Shown here: one piece after another, positions 34,385 through 43,647 of the stretch
How positions within the stretch are numbered: the stretch's first letter is position 1
Layout: each line of letters begins with the position of its first letter
DNA from: Pseudomonas taiwanensis
Lineage (GTDB): Bacteria > Pseudomonadota > Gammaproteobacteria > Pseudomonadales > Pseudomonadaceae
NCBI RefSeq assembly: GCF_013393345.1
Contig: NZ_QJRF01000048.1
Location: forward strand, 1-64,000
DNA length: 64,000 nt
Direction of reading: 5' to 3'
The notes under the pieces: model-generated
What the model was told of the DNA's origin: nothing
Seen by the model: the letters and a program-made list of their open reading frames with translations, nothing else
The model's database searches: none
Translations under genes and position numbers: made by a program

Positions 34385-35779
34385 ATGAATACTTCGAATA
34401 AGAACGTTGCGCAGTGGAGAGAGTACGTCAGCGGCTGCCTGGACTTCCGTCCGGAAGAAGGCGTGTACCGCATTGCCCGCGACATGTTCACCGAGCCGGA
34501 ACTGTTCGACCTGGAGATGGAGCTGATCTTCGAGAAGAACTGGATCTACGCCTGCCACGAGAGCGAGATCCCCAATGCCCACGACTTCATGACCCTGCGC
34601 GCCGGCCGCCAGCCGATGATCATCACCCGTGACGGCAACGGCCAGCTGAACGCGCTGATCAACGCCTGCCAGCATCGTGGCGCCACCCTCACCCGCGTCG
34701 GCAAGGGCAACCAGTCCACCTTCACCTGCCCCTTCCACGCCTGGTGCTACAAGAGCGATGGCCGCCTGGTGAAGGTCAAGGCACCGGGCGAGTACCCGGA
34801 AGGTTTCGACAAGGCCACCCGTGGCCTGAAGAAGGCACGCATCGAGAGCTACAAGGGCTTCGTCTTCATCAGCCTCGATGTCGCAGGCACCGACAGCCTC
34901 GAAGACTTCCTCGGCGACGCCAAGGTGTTCTTCGACATGATGGTCGCCCAGTCGCCCACCGGTGAGCTGGAAGTGCTGCCCGGCAAGTCCACCTACACCT
35001 TCGACGGCAACTGGAAGCTGCAGAACGAGAACGGCCTGGACGGCTATCACGTCAGCACCGTGCACTACAACTACGTGGCCACCGTGCAGCACCGCCAGCA
35101 GGTCAACGCCAGCAAGGGCAGCGCCGGCAGCACCCTGGACTACAGCAAGCTGGGGGCCGGCGACACCGAAACCGACGACGGCTGGTTCTCCTTCAACAAC
35201 GGCCACAGCGTGCTGTTCAGCGACATGCCCAACCCTACCGTGCGCCCCGGTTACGCCACCGTGATGCCGCGCCTGGTCGAGGAGCACGGTCAGGGCAAGG
35301 CGGAGTGGATGATGCACCGCCTGCGAAACCTGAACATTTACCCCAGCCTGTTCTTCATGGACCAGATCAGTTCGCAGTTGCGCATCGTGCGTCCGCTGGC
35401 CTGGAACAAGACCGAGATCATCAGCCAGTGCATCGGCGTGAAAGGCGAATCCGACGCCGACCGCGAAAGCCGCATCCGCCAGTTCGAGGACTTCTTCAAC
35501 GTCTCCGGCATGGGCACCCCCGACGACCTGGTGGAGTTCCGCGAACAGCAGCGCGGTTTCCAGGGCCGCCTGGAACGCTGGAGCGACATCTCCCGCGGCT
35601 ACGGCAAGTGGGTCACCGGCGCCACGTCGAACAGCCAGACCCTGGGCATCGCCCCGGTGATGACCGGCACCGAATTCACCCATGAAGGCCTGTACGTGAA
35701 CCAGCACGCCAACTGGCAGCGCTTCCTGCTCCAGGGCCTGGACCAGAAAGCCCTGAAACTGCAGGAGGTGCAGGCATGA
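34385..35779 (+). CDS. antA: Anthranilate 1,2-dioxygenase, large subunit
   Basis: 464 residues. Rieske [2Fe-2S] ligands are C95, H97, C115 and H118 (CQHRGATLTRVGKGN ... CPFHAW). The mononuclear iron site is H222 and H227 in NGLDGYHVSTVHYNY, with bridging D219. The oxygenase turns anthranilate, NADH and O2 into catechol with release of CO2 and ammonia. The opening (YVSGCLDFRPEEGVYRIARDMFTEPELF) and the CFHAWCYKSDGRLVKVKAPGEY region look like AntA of Pseudomonas rather than BenA. The start at 34385 follows an AAGGTG site. antB overlaps its stop by four bases, and the AntR-like gene is divergent. Confidence 0.93.
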   Translation: MNTSNKNVAQWREYVSGCLDFRPEEGVYRIARDMFTEPELFDLEMELIFEKNWIYACHESEIPNAHDFMTLRAGRQPMIITRDGNGQLNALINACQHRGATLTRVGKGNQSTFTCPFHAWCYKSDGRLVKVKAPGEYPEGFDKATRGLKKARIESYKGFVFISLDVAGTDSLEDFLGDAKVFFDMMVAQSPTGELEVLPGKSTYTFDGNWKLQNENGLDGYHVSTVHYNYVATVQHRQQVNASKGSAGSTLDYSKLGAGDTETDDGWFSFNNGHSVLFSDMPNPTVRPGYATVMPRLVEEHGQGKAEWMMHRLRNLNIYPSLFFMDQISSQLRIVRPLAWNKTEIISQCIGVKGESDADRESRIRQFEDFFNVSGMGTPDDLVEFREQQRGFQGRLERWSDISRGYGKWVTGATSNSQTLGIAPVMTGTEFTHEGLYVNQHANWQRFLLQGLDQKALKLQEVQA

Positions 35780-36267
35780 ACCAGCAGCTGCAATACCAGA
35801 TCGAGCAATTCCTCTACGCAAAATCCGCCCTGTGCGACGCCCAGGACTGGGACGCCTACCTGGACCTGTTCGACGAGCAGTGCGAGTACCACCTGCCCCA
35901 GTGGGACTCCGAGCACGAGTACACCCGGGATCCGAAGCGCGGCATGTCGCTGATCTACTACAGCAACCGCTCCGGCCTGGAAGACCGCGTGTTCCGCATC
36001 CGCACCGGCAAGGCCGCCTCGACCATCCCGATGCCGCGCACCCTGCACCAGATCAGCAACGTGCGCGTCAAAGAGCGCGACGACGGCCAACTGGAAGTGA
36101 AGGCCAACTGGCACACCCTGTACTTCCGCCTGGGCCAGAGCGAGCAGTTCTTCGGCCACGCGACCTACCACCTCAAGCCCGTGGGTGAGAGCTGGAAGAT
36201 CACCCGCAAGCACATGGTCCTGCTCAACGACACCATCAACTCGGTGCTCGATTTCTACCACCTCTGA
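35776..36267 (+). CDS. antB: Anthranilate 1,2-dioxygenase, small subunit
   Basis: 163 residues, normal for the beta subunits of ring-hydroxylating dioxygenases (NTF2-like fold). Recognisable sequence: FLYAKSALCDAQDWDAYLDLFDEQCEYHLPQWDSEHEYTRDPKRGMSL near the start, and FFGHATYHLKPVGESWKI later. It is structural, forming the alpha3-beta3 hexamer with AntA. Translation is coupled to antA by an ATGA overlap; antC follows after 19 bases. Confidence 0.92.
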   Translation: MNQQLQYQIEQFLYAKSALCDAQDWDAYLDLFDEQCEYHLPQWDSEHEYTRDPKRGMSLIYYSNRSGLEDRVFRIRTGKAASTIPMPRTLHQISNVRVKERDDGQLEVKANWHTLYFRLGQSEQFFGHATYHLKPVGESWKITRKHMVLLNDTINSVLDFYHL

Positions 36268-36286
36268 TTGCCCGGATGTACGCGCC

Positions 36287-37312
36287 ATGAACCACAAGGT
36301 CGCCTTCAGTTTTGCCGACGGCAAAACCCTGTTCTTCCCCGTGCAGGGCAACGAGATCCTTCTCGATGCCGCCCTGCGCAACGGCATCAACATTCCGCTG
36401 GACTGCCGCGAGGGCGTCTGCGGCACCTGCATGGGCCGCTGCGAGTCCGGCCGCTACGCCATGGACTACGTGGACGAGGAGGCCTTGTCGGCCAAGGACC
36501 TGGAGCAGCGCAAGATGCTCACCTGCCAGACCCGCGTGCAGTCCGATGCGTCCTTCTACTTCGACTTCGACTCCGCCCTCTGCGGCGCGTCGAAGACAGT
36601 GCAGGAGCGCGGCATCGTCACCTTCGTGGAGCAGGTCTCGCCGACCACCGCCATCCTCCATCTGGATGCTGGTGTCGACGGCCAGCAGCTGGAGTTCCTG
36701 CCGGGGCAGTACGCCCGCCTGCAGGTGCCGGGCACGGACTCGAATCGCTCCTACTCCTTCGCCAACCGGCCGAATGCGGAGAACAAGCTGCAATTCCTCA
36801 TCCGCCTACTGCCCGATGGAGTGATGAGCAACTACATCCGCGAGCGCTGCAAGGTGGGTGACGAAATCCGCTTCGAAGCCCCGCTGGGTGCTTTCTACAT
36901 GCGCCACATCGAGAAGCCGCTGCTGCTGGTAGCCGGCGGCACCGGTCTCTCGGCCTTCCTCGGCATGCTCGACGAAATCGCCGAACGCGGCGGCTGCGGC
37001 CAGCCGGTACACCTGTTCTACGGCGTGCGCCAGGTGGCGGACCTCTGCGAGCTGGAGCGCATCCAGGGCTACGCCGAGCGCATCCCAGGCTTCAGCTTCA
37101 CGCCGGTGATCAGCGACGAAGGCCAGGACTGGAACGGCAAGCGCGGCTACGTCCCCGAGCATTTCGATGCAGCGGCCCTGCGCGAAGCCCCCTTCGACAT
37201 GTACCTCTGCGGCCCGCCGCCGATGGTCGAGTCGGTGAAGACCTGGCTCACGGAGAACGGCATCGACAACGGCCACCTGTATTTCGAGAAATTCACCGAG
37301 AGCAATACCTGA
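36287..37312 (+). CDS. antC: Anthranilate 1,2-dioxygenase reductase
   Basis: 341 residues. An N-terminal plant-type [2Fe-2S] ferredoxin has ligands C40, C45, C48 and C80 (DCREGVCGTCMGRC ... LTC). It is followed by an FAD domain (RSYSFANRP) and an NAD-binding domain (LLLVAGGTGLSAFLGML, then YLCGPPPMVES). It carries electrons from NADH to the AntA Rieske centre. The domain order ferredoxin-FAD-NAD is that of BenC/AntC. The ATG at 36287 starts right at the ferredoxin domain; an upstream in-frame ATG inside antB is rejected. Confidence 0.92.
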   Translation: MNHKVAFSFADGKTLFFPVQGNEILLDAALRNGINIPLDCREGVCGTCMGRCESGRYAMDYVDEEALSAKDLEQRKMLTCQTRVQSDASFYFDFDSALCGASKTVQERGIVTFVEQVSPTTAILHLDAGVDGQQLEFLPGQYARLQVPGTDSNRSYSFANRPNAENKLQFLIRLLPDGVMSNYIRERCKVGDEIRFEAPLGAFYMRHIEKPLLLVAGGTGLSAFLGMLDEIAERGGCGQPVHLFYGVRQVADLCELERIQGYAERIPGFSFTPVISDEGQDWNGKRGYVPEHFDAAALREAPFDMYLCGPPPMVESVKTWLTENGIDNGHLYFEKFTESNT

Positions 37313-37340
37313 GGTCCCGCTCCGACCTCCGTAGGAACTT

Positions 37341-37397
37341 GTAGGAGCCAGCTTGCTGGCGAATGCGCGGCGCGTTCGCGAGCAAGCTCGCTCCTAC
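37341..37397. repeat. REP-like palindrome (gtaggagc type)
   Basis: GTAGGAGCCAGCTTGCTGGC and GAGCAAGCTCGCTCCTAC form the arms, between antC and the importer operon; same family as the element at 21595. Confidence 0.8.
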
Positions 37398-37528
37398 GGG
37401 TCCGATGCACGCCCATCCCGGCGAGTGCCCATAACCACAACAAACACGCTCCACCCGCTTCACCAACTGCCCAAACAACAACTATGCAGGCCGAGTCACG
37501 ACGGCACTGCGCAACCAAGGCGGTAACC

Positions 37529-38692
37529 ATGAAAAAAACCCTGAACCTTGCGATGCTCGGGGCCGCGCTGGCCTCTTCCCTCCCCGTCCTGGCACAGGAC
37601 CCTGTGCGCATCGGCTTCATCACCACTCTCTCCACCCCCGCTGGCTACCTGGGCGAAGACGCCCGCGACGCCTTCCGCCTGGCCATGGACCAGGAAGGCG
37701 GCAAGCTCGGCGGCGTGCCAGTGGAACTGGTGGTGGAGGACGACGGCCTGCAGCCCGCCAAAGGCAAGCAGATCATCGACCGCATGAGCCTCGACGGCAT
37801 CTCGCTCTACACCGGTGTGATGTTCTCCAACGTCCTTGCCGCCGTGGTCAACGGCGCCACCCAGGGCGACCGCTTCTACATCAGCACCAACGCCGCGCCC
37901 TCCAACCTCGCCGGCGCGCAGTGCAAGCCCCACTACTTCGCCGCCTCCTACCAGAACGACGTACCCCACGAGATGGCCGGTGTGGCCGCCAACGACCTGG
38001 GCTACAAGAAGATGGTCATCCTCGCGCCCAACTACCAGGCCGGCCGCGATGCCCTGGCCGGGTTCAAGCGCACCTTCAAGGGTGAGGTCACAGAGATCTA
38101 CACCAAGCTCAACCAGCTGGACTTCTCCGTGGAGCTGGCGCGCATCCGCTCGCTGAACCCGGACGCGGTGTTCCAGTTCCATCCGGGCGGCGGCGGCATC
38201 AACTTCGCCAAGCAGTACGGCAGCTCGGGCCTGGCCAAGAGCATCCCGATGGTGGTGCCGGTGTTCTCCATGGACGAACGCATGCTCGCCGCCACCGGCA
38301 ACGTGGCCGAGGGCGTCAACGTGGTCAGCGGCTGGAACCCGCAGTCCGACAACCCGGCCAACCAGGCCTTCGTCAAGGCGTTCACCGAGAAGTACAACCG
38401 CGCGCCCACCATGTACGCCGCCCAGGGCTACGACACCGCGCGCCTGATCGGCTCCGCCCTCAAGGCCACCAACGGCGACATCAAGAACGCCGAAGCCTTC
38501 CGCAGCGCCCTGCGAGATGCCCGTTTCGACTCGGTACGTGGCGACTTCCGCTTCGGCAGCAACCAGCACGCGGTGATCGACTGGCACCTGCTCAAGGTCC
38601 AGGCCGGCGCCGACGGCAAGCTCACTGAAGTGCCGGTGAAGACCATCGCCAAGGCCCAGGTGGACAGTTACGCGGCCCAGTGCGCGCTCTGA
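37529..38692 (+). CDS. HAAT-type ABC importer, substrate-binding protein
   Basis: 387 residues with a signal peptide (MKKTLNLAMLGAALASSLPVLA). The mature protein starts QDPVRIGFITTLSTPAGYLGEDARDAFRLAMDQEGGKLGG, the family pattern of Leu/Ile/Val-binding-type proteins (type 1 periplasmic fold). Relatives next to aromatic operons bind benzoate-like acids. The position directly after antABC and before two permeases, two ATPases and an OprD porin suggests it captures anthranilate or a related aromatic acid. The start at 37529 is set by the signal peptide. The ligand is inferred. Confidence 0.88.
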   Translation: MKKTLNLAMLGAALASSLPVLAQDPVRIGFITTLSTPAGYLGEDARDAFRLAMDQEGGKLGGVPVELVVEDDGLQPAKGKQIIDRMSLDGISLYTGVMFSNVLAAVVNGATQGDRFYISTNAAPSNLAGAQCKPHYFAASYQNDVPHEMAGVAANDLGYKKMVILAPNYQAGRDALAGFKRTFKGEVTEIYTKLNQLDFSVELARIRSLNPDAVFQFHPGGGGINFAKQYGSSGLAKSIPMVVPVFSMDERMLAATGNVAEGVNVVSGWNPQSDNPANQAFVKAFTEKYNRAPTMYAAQGYDTARLIGSALKATNGDIKNAEAFRSALRDARFDSVRGDFRFGSNQHAVIDWHLLKVQAGADGKLTEVPVKTIAKAQVDSYAAQCAL

Positions 38693-38710
38693 TCCCGACC
38701 TGAACCGCCA

Positions 38711-38733
38711 GCCCGCCGGCCACCCCGGCGGGC
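38711..38733 (+). other. Intercistronic GC hairpin
   Basis: GCCCGCCGG-N5-CCGGCGGGC, perfect 9-base stem, between the binding-protein gene and the first permease gene, without a following T-run. Such hairpins often protect the abundant upstream binding-protein mRNA and lower downstream expression. Confidence 0.6.
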
Positions 38734-38753
38734 CATCACCGCAGGACTTCGCC

Positions 38754-39665
38754 ATGCTGTTGCTCGAACAACTTCTCAACGGCCTGCAGTACAGCGCCCT
38801 GCTGTTCCTGCTCGCCTCCGGCCTGACGCTGATCTTCGGCATCATGGGTGTCATCAACCTGGCCCACGGCGCCTTCTACATGGTCGGTGCGTTCTGCGCC
38901 GCCTACACCGCCATCGCCAGCGGCTCCTTCTGGCTCGGCGGCCTCGCTGCCCTGGCCGGTGCCGCGCTCTATGGCCTGGTGATCGAGACCGGGATCATCC
39001 GCCGCCTCTACAACCGCGACCACCTCGACCAGGTGCTGGCGACGCTGGCCGTGGTGTTCTTCAGCAACGAGCTGATCACCCTGCTGTTCGGCCGCAGCCC
39101 GCCGGCCATGCCGACACCGGACTGGTACAACACCTTCGTCGAAGTGCTGCCCGGCCTGATGTACCCGGTCAGCCGCCTGCTGTTCATCGGCGCCGGCCTG
39201 CTGGTGGCCCTCGGCATGTGGCTGCTGATCAACCACACCCGCCTGGGCATGCTGATCCGCGCGGGTGCCGACGACCACGAGATGGTCGGTGCCCTTGGGG
39301 TCAACATCAGCCGCCTCTACACCCTGGTGTTCGTCTTTGGCTGCGTGCTCTGCGGCCTCGCCGGATTCATGGCGGCGCCGCTGCTCTCGGTGGAGATCGG
39401 CATGGGCGAGAAGGTGCTGATCACCACCTTCGTGGTCATCGTCGTTGGCGGCGTGGGTTCGGTACGTGGCGCCCTGGTCGGTGCCCTGCTGATCGGCATG
39501 GTCGACAGCCTCGGCCGCGCCTACATCCCGCCGCTGCTGGACCAGCTGCTGCCCGCCGATGTCAGCGGCGCACTGAGCGGCGGCCTGATTTCCGCCAGCG
39601 CCTACATCGTCATGGCCCTGGTGCTGCTGGTGCGTCCGCGCGGCCTGCTGCCGGCCCGTGCCTGA
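38754..39665 (+). CDS. HAAT-type ABC importer permease, LivH-like
   Basis: 303 residues, about eight membrane helices, with the LivH-type opening QLLNGLQYSALLFLLASGLTLIFGIMGVINLAHGAFYMVGAF and later DDHEMVGALGVN followed by VIVVGGVGSVRGALVGALLIGMVDSLGR. It forms half the channel with the LivM-like product of the next gene. The gap to that gene is ten bases. Confidence 0.92.
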   Translation: MLLLEQLLNGLQYSALLFLLASGLTLIFGIMGVINLAHGAFYMVGAFCAAYTAIASGSFWLGGLAALAGAALYGLVIETGIIRRLYNRDHLDQVLATLAVVFFSNELITLLFGRSPPAMPTPDWYNTFVEVLPGLMYPVSRLLFIGAGLLVALGMWLLINHTRLGMLIRAGADDHEMVGALGVNISRLYTLVFVFGCVLCGLAGFMAAPLLSVEIGMGEKVLITTFVVIVVGGVGSVRGALVGALLIGMVDSLGRAYIPPLLDQLLPADVSGALSGGLISASAYIVMALVLLVRPRGLLPARA

Positions 39666-39675
39666 GGAGAATCCC

Positions 39676-40695
39676 ATGTCCCGTCGACTGATTATCGACC
39701 TGGCCTGCCTGGCCACCTTCGCGCTGATGCCGCTGCTGGCGGCGCTGCTCGACGAACCCTTCCTGGTCAGCCTGTTCACCCGCCTGGCCATCTACGGCAT
39801 GGCCGCCGCCAGCCTGGACCTGCTGATCGGCTACGGCGCCATGGTCAGCTTCGGCCACGCCGCCTTCTTCGGCCTGGGCGGTTATGTGGTCGGCATCATC
39901 GCCTTCCATACGTCCCAGGGCATGCCGCTGTGGGGCTGGGAAGGCAGCAACAGCGCATTGGTGGTCTGGCCGCTGGCCCTGCTCTGCTGCGCCCTGCTCG
40001 GCCTGGTGATGGGCTACCTGTCGCTGCGCACCAGCGGCGTGCAGTTCATCATGATCACCCTGGCCTTCAGCCAGATGCTCTATTTCATCCTCGGCTCACT
40101 GTCCCTCTACGGCGGCGACGACGGCATCCTGATGAACGAGCGCAATACGGTTCCGGGCCTCGACCTGAACGACGCCAACCAGTTCTATTACCTCTGCGTC
40201 GGCCTGCTGGTGGCCTGGCTGCTGTTCTGCCGGCGCCTGGTGGGATCGCGCTTCGGCTTCGTCCTGCGCGGCCTCAAGCAGAGCGAAAGGCGCACCATCA
40301 GCCTGGGACTGAAACCCCTGCGCTATCGCCTCACCACCTTCGTCATCGCCGGCCTCGGTGCAGGCCTGGCCGGTCTGCTCTGGGCCAACTACGCGCTGTT
40401 CGTCAGCCCCGACATGGCGTCCTGGCAGAAATCCGGCGAGCTGATGGCCATGGTCATCCTCGGTGGCGTCGGCACCCTGCTCGGCCCGGTACTGGGCGCC
40501 GCGGTCTACCTCGGTCTGGAGCAACTGCTGAGCCTGTGGACCGAGCACTGGCTGCTGATCTTCGGCCCACTCCTGCTGCTGGTCGTGCTGTTCGGCCGCC
40601 AGGGCATCTACGGCCTGCTGATGGCCCGTCAGCGTCCGCGCAAGCCCTCCGCCCAGCCCGCCCCTGTCGCCACCACCCGCGAGGTGCACCCATGA
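39676..40695 (+). CDS. HAAT-type ABC importer permease, LivM-like
   Basis: 339 residues, starting MSRRLIIDLACLATFALMPL after a GAGGAGA site; an in-frame ATG 18 bases earlier is less well placed. LivM-type features: LLIGYGAMVSFGHAAFFGLGGYVVGI, YLSLRTSGVQFIMITLAFSQMLYF and a C-terminal ELMAMVILGGVGTLLGPVLGAAVYLGLEQ. Its stop overlaps the ATPase start by four bases. Confidence 0.92.
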   Translation: MSRRLIIDLACLATFALMPLLAALLDEPFLVSLFTRLAIYGMAAASLDLLIGYGAMVSFGHAAFFGLGGYVVGIIAFHTSQGMPLWGWEGSNSALVVWPLALLCCALLGLVMGYLSLRTSGVQFIMITLAFSQMLYFILGSLSLYGGDDGILMNERNTVPGLDLNDANQFYYLCVGLLVAWLLFCRRLVGSRFGFVLRGLKQSERRTISLGLKPLRYRLTTFVIAGLGAGLAGLLWANYALFVSPDMASWQKSGELMAMVILGGVGTLLGPVLGAAVYLGLEQLLSLWTEHWLLIFGPLLLLVVLFGRQGIYGLLMARQRPRKPSAQPAPVATTREVHP

Positions 40696-41441
40696 GCGCG
40701 CAACTGTCCATCCGTGGCCTGGAAAAGGCCTTCGGTGCGGTGAAGGCCACCAATGGCGCCAACCTGGAACTGGCCGCTGGCGAGCTGCACGCCATCATCG
40801 GCCCCAACGGTGCCGGCAAGTCGACGCTGATCTCGCAGATCGCCGGGGAAATCCGTCAGGACAAGGGGCAGATCCTCTTTGCCGGCAAGGACATCACCGA
40901 TGTGCCCGCCCACGAACGCCCACGCCTGGGCCTGGCGCGGTCCTTCCAGGTCAGCCAGCTCTACCCGGACTTCAGCCTGCTGGAAAACGTCGCCGTGGCC
41001 ATCGCCGCCCGCGAAGGCAAGAGCTTCGGCATGTGGAAACCGCTGTCCCGCGACCGCAGCCTGCTGGACCCGGCGCGCGGCTACCTGGAGCAGGTCGGCC
41101 TCGGCCATCGCGCCGAAGACCGGGTGAGCGAGCTGTCCCACGGCGAACGCCGCCAGCTGGAACTGGCCCTGGCGCTGGCCCAGGAAGCCTCGGTGCTGCT
41201 GCTGGACGAACCCATGGCCGGCATGGGCGCCGAGGAATCCGCGCGCATGACCGAGCTGCTCATGTCGCTCAAGGGGCGCTACGCCATCCTGCTGGTGGAA
41301 CATGACATGGACGCCGTGTTCGCCCTGGCCGACCGCATCACCGTGCTGGTCTACGGCCAGACCATCCTCACCGGCTCCGTCGAAGAAGTCCGCAGCAACG
41401 CGCAGGTCCGCGCCGCCTACCTGGGGGAAGAACATGCTTGA
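40692..41441 (+). CDS. HAAT-type ABC importer ATPase, LivG-like
   Basis: 249 residues. Walker [10 protein letters not shown] near residue 37, Q-loop near FQVSQLYPDFSLLENVAVA, signature LSHGERRQLE and Walker B VLLLDEPMAGM, then the switch His in LVEHDMDAV. LivG-type ATPases typically have the long segment between Q-loop and signature seen here. It couples ATP hydrolysis to transport together with the LivF-like subunit whose gene overlaps its end by eight bases. Confidence 0.92.
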   Translation: MSAQLSIRGLEKAFGAVKATNGANLELAAGELHAIIGPNGAGKSTLISQIAGEIRQDKGQILFAGKDITDVPAHERPRLGLARSFQVSQLYPDFSLLENVAVAIAAREGKSFGMWKPLSRDRSLLDPARGYLEQVGLGHRAEDRVSELSHGERRQLELALALAQEASVLLLDEPMAGMGAEESARMTELLMSLKGRYAILLVEHDMDAVFALADRITVLVYGQTILTGSVEEVRSNAQVRAAYLGEEHA

Positions 41442-42123
41442 AGTCAGTGGATTGCAGGCCGGCTACGGCCTGAGCCAGGTACTGTTCGACATGCACCTGA
41501 AGATCGAACAGGGCGAAGTGGTGTCGCTGATCGGCCGCAATGGCATGGGCAAGACCACCACGGTGAAATCCATCATGGGCCTGCTCAAGCCGAGCGCCGG
41601 GAACATCCGCATCCACGGCAAGGAGATGCGCGGCGCCACGCCCTACCGCATCGCCCAGGCCGGCCTCGGCCTGGTGCCGGAAGGCCGCCGCGCCTTCGGC
41701 ACCCTGAGCGTGAAGGAGAACCTGCTGGCCACCGCCAGCAAGGGCGGCAAGTGGGACCTCAAGCGCATCTACGCACTGTTCCCGCGTCTGGAGGAACGCC
41801 AGGAGCAACTGTCCAAGACCCTCTCCGGCGGCGAGCAGCAGATGCTGGTGGTGGGCCGCGCGCTGATGACCAACCCGCAGTTGCTGATCCTCGACGAAGC
41901 CACCGAAGGCCTGGCGCCGGTGATCCGCGAGACCATCTGGAACTGCCTGGCCACCCTCAAGACCGAGGGCGAGACCATCCTGGTGATCGACAAGAACCTC
42001 AAGGAGATGGCGCGAGTGGTGGACCGCCATCACATCATCGAGAAGGGCCGCCAGGTCTGGCAGGGCACGCCAGCGGAGCTGGCGGCTGCCCCCGAGCTTT
42101 CCCACCGATACCTGGGCGTCTAG
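41434..42123 (+). CDS. HAAT-type ABC importer ATPase, LivF-like
   Basis: 229 residues: Walker [33 protein letters not shown] (LivF-type Q-loop region), signature LSGGEQQML and Walker [14 protein letters not shown]. The ATG at 41434 lies inside the end of the LivG-like gene. It is the last of the five importer genes. A strong hairpin and then an OprD porin gene follow. Confidence 0.92.
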   Translation: MLEVSGLQAGYGLSQVLFDMHLKIEQGEVVSLIGRNGMGKTTTVKSIMGLLKPSAGNIRIHGKEMRGATPYRIAQAGLGLVPEGRRAFGTLSVKENLLATASKGGKWDLKRIYALFPRLEERQEQLSKTLSGGEQQMLVVGRALMTNPQLLILDEATEGLAPVIRETIWNCLATLKTEGETILVIDKNLKEMARVVDRHHIIEKGRQVWQGTPAELAAAPELSHRYLGV

Positions 42124-42141
42124 AGCACCGCCCCGACCCGC

Positions 42142-42166
42142 CCGGTCCGTCGTCACGACGGACCGG
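42142..42166. other. Perfect GC hairpin between importer and porin genes
   Basis: CCGGTCCGTCG-TCA-CGACGGACCGG, an 11-base perfect stem without a T-run. It may stabilise the upstream mRNA end or act as a weak or rho-assisted terminator. Confidence 0.6.
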
Positions 42167-42256
42167 CAACCCCGACGCAACCCGCCTCCCGCCGGCTTCG
42201 CAACATGCCGGCGGCGGACGGCTGCGCCCAAAAACCAGAAGAAGAAGAGCCTTGCG

Positions 42257-43510
42257 ATGATCTACAAGTCCCGTGCGTTACCCCTCCTTTTGAGCACCCT
42301 TCCCCTCAGCGCGCTGGCCGCGGAATCCGGCTTCATCGAGGACTCCACCGCCACCCTGCAGCTGCGCAACTACTACTTCAGCCGCGATTTCTCCGACATC
42401 GTCGGTCCGAACCAACAGTCCAAGGCCGAGGAATGGGCCCAGGGCTTCATCCTCAACTTCAAGTCCGGCTACACGCCGGGAACCGTGGGCTTCGGTATCG
42501 ATGCCATCGGCACCCTCGGTATCAAGCTCGACAGCAGCCCCGACCGGGTGAACACCGGCCTGCTGCCGGTGCAGGAAGATGGCGAGGCCGCCGACGACTA
42601 CAGCCGCCTGGGCGTGGCCGGGAAGATGCGCGTGTCGAAAACCGAGCTGAAAGTGGGTGAGTTGCAGCCCAACCTGCCGGTGCTGATGTTCAGCGACATC
42701 CGCCTGCTGCCGCCCAGCTACCAGGGCGCCAGCGTCACCTCCAGCGAGATCGCCGGCCTCACCCTGCAAGGTGGCCATCTGACTGGCACCAGCCTGCGCA
42801 ACGAGGCCGGCGACGACAAGATCCAGGCCCAGATCGGCTTCCAGCCGCAGCGCCAAGCCTCGAGCGATGCGTTCAACTACGCGGGCGCGGATTACGCCTT
42901 CAACAGCAACCGCACCACGGTCGGCGCCTGGTATGCGCAACTGGAAGACATCTACGACCAGCGCCTGATTAGCCTCAAGCACGCCGAACCTGTGGGCGAC
43001 TGGGTATTGGGCGTCAATGCCGGCTTCTACGACTCCAACGAAGACGGCAAGAAGCTGATAGGCGAAGTCGACAACCAGGCCTTCTACTCCCTGTTCTCGG
43101 CCAAGCGTGGCGGCCACACCTTCTTCGTCGGCTACCAGGGCATGTACGGCGACCAGGGCTTCCCCAAGGTGTTCGCCAACATCACCCCGCTGGGCAACGA
43201 AGTCCCGACCTACGAGTTCGCCTCGGCGGATGAGCGCTCCTGGCAGGTGCGCCACGACTACGATTTCGCCGCCCTCGGCATCCCCGGCCTGACCACCACC
43301 CTGCGCTACATCAAGGGCGACAACGTCGACACCGGCAAGGGCTTCGAAGGCGAGGACTGGGAGCGCGACCTGGACATCGGCTACGTGATCCAGAGCGGCT
43401 CGCTCAAGGGCCTGGGCGTGCGCATCCGTAATGTCACCGCGCGTTCCAACTACCGCACCGACATCGACGAGAACCGCCTGATCCTCAATTACACATTGGC
43501 ACTGTTCTGA
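42257..43510 (+). CDS. OprD-family outer-membrane porin
   Basis: 417 residues with a signal peptide (ending PLSALAAES). Typical OprD features are the opening [79 protein letters not shown] and the final beta strand [13 protein letters not shown] ending in Phe, as outer-membrane barrels do. OprD-family channels take up basic amino acids or aromatic acids. The placement after the importer operon and antABC suggests entry of anthranilate or another aromatic acid. Confidence 0.9.
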   Translation: MIYKSRALPLLLSTLPLSALAAESGFIEDSTATLQLRNYYFSRDFSDIVGPNQQSKAEEWAQGFILNFKSGYTPGTVGFGIDAIGTLGIKLDSSPDRVNTGLLPVQEDGEAADDYSRLGVAGKMRVSKTELKVGELQPNLPVLMFSDIRLLPPSYQGASVTSSEIAGLTLQGGHLTGTSLRNEAGDDKIQAQIGFQPQRQASSDAFNYAGADYAFNSNRTTVGAWYAQLEDIYDQRLISLKHAEPVGDWVLGVNAGFYDSNEDGKKLIGEVDNQAFYSLFSAKRGGHTFFVGYQGMYGDQGFPKVFANITPLGNEVPTYEFASADERSWQVRHDYDFAALGIPGLTTTLRYIKGDNVDTGKGFEGEDWERDLDIGYVIQSGSLKGLGVRIRNVTARSNYRTDIDENRLILNYTLALF

Positions 43511-43552
43511 CGAGCACTGCTGCCGGTGGATGTCCTGTGGGCTGCTTTTCCT

Positions 43553-43638
43553 GTGGGGGCGAATTCATTCGCGATGCAGACCGCAGGTCTGCCATCAGGG
43601 GCACTGCGTGCCCCTCAGCGATTGAAATCGCCCCCACA
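43553..43638. repeat. REP-like palindrome (gtgggggcgaattcattcgc type)
   Basis: Single copy of the block found as a tandem array at 31340-31800: GTGGGGGCGAATTCATTCGC ... GATTGAAATCGCCCCCAC, with an internal GCACTGCGTGC-type hairpin. Confidence 0.8.
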
Positions 43639-43647
43639 AAGGGTCTG

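Noticed and set aside
34262-35821. 519-codon minus-strand frame opposite antA
   Set aside because: antA on the plus strand has Rieske and iron-site motifs; the antisense frame has none.
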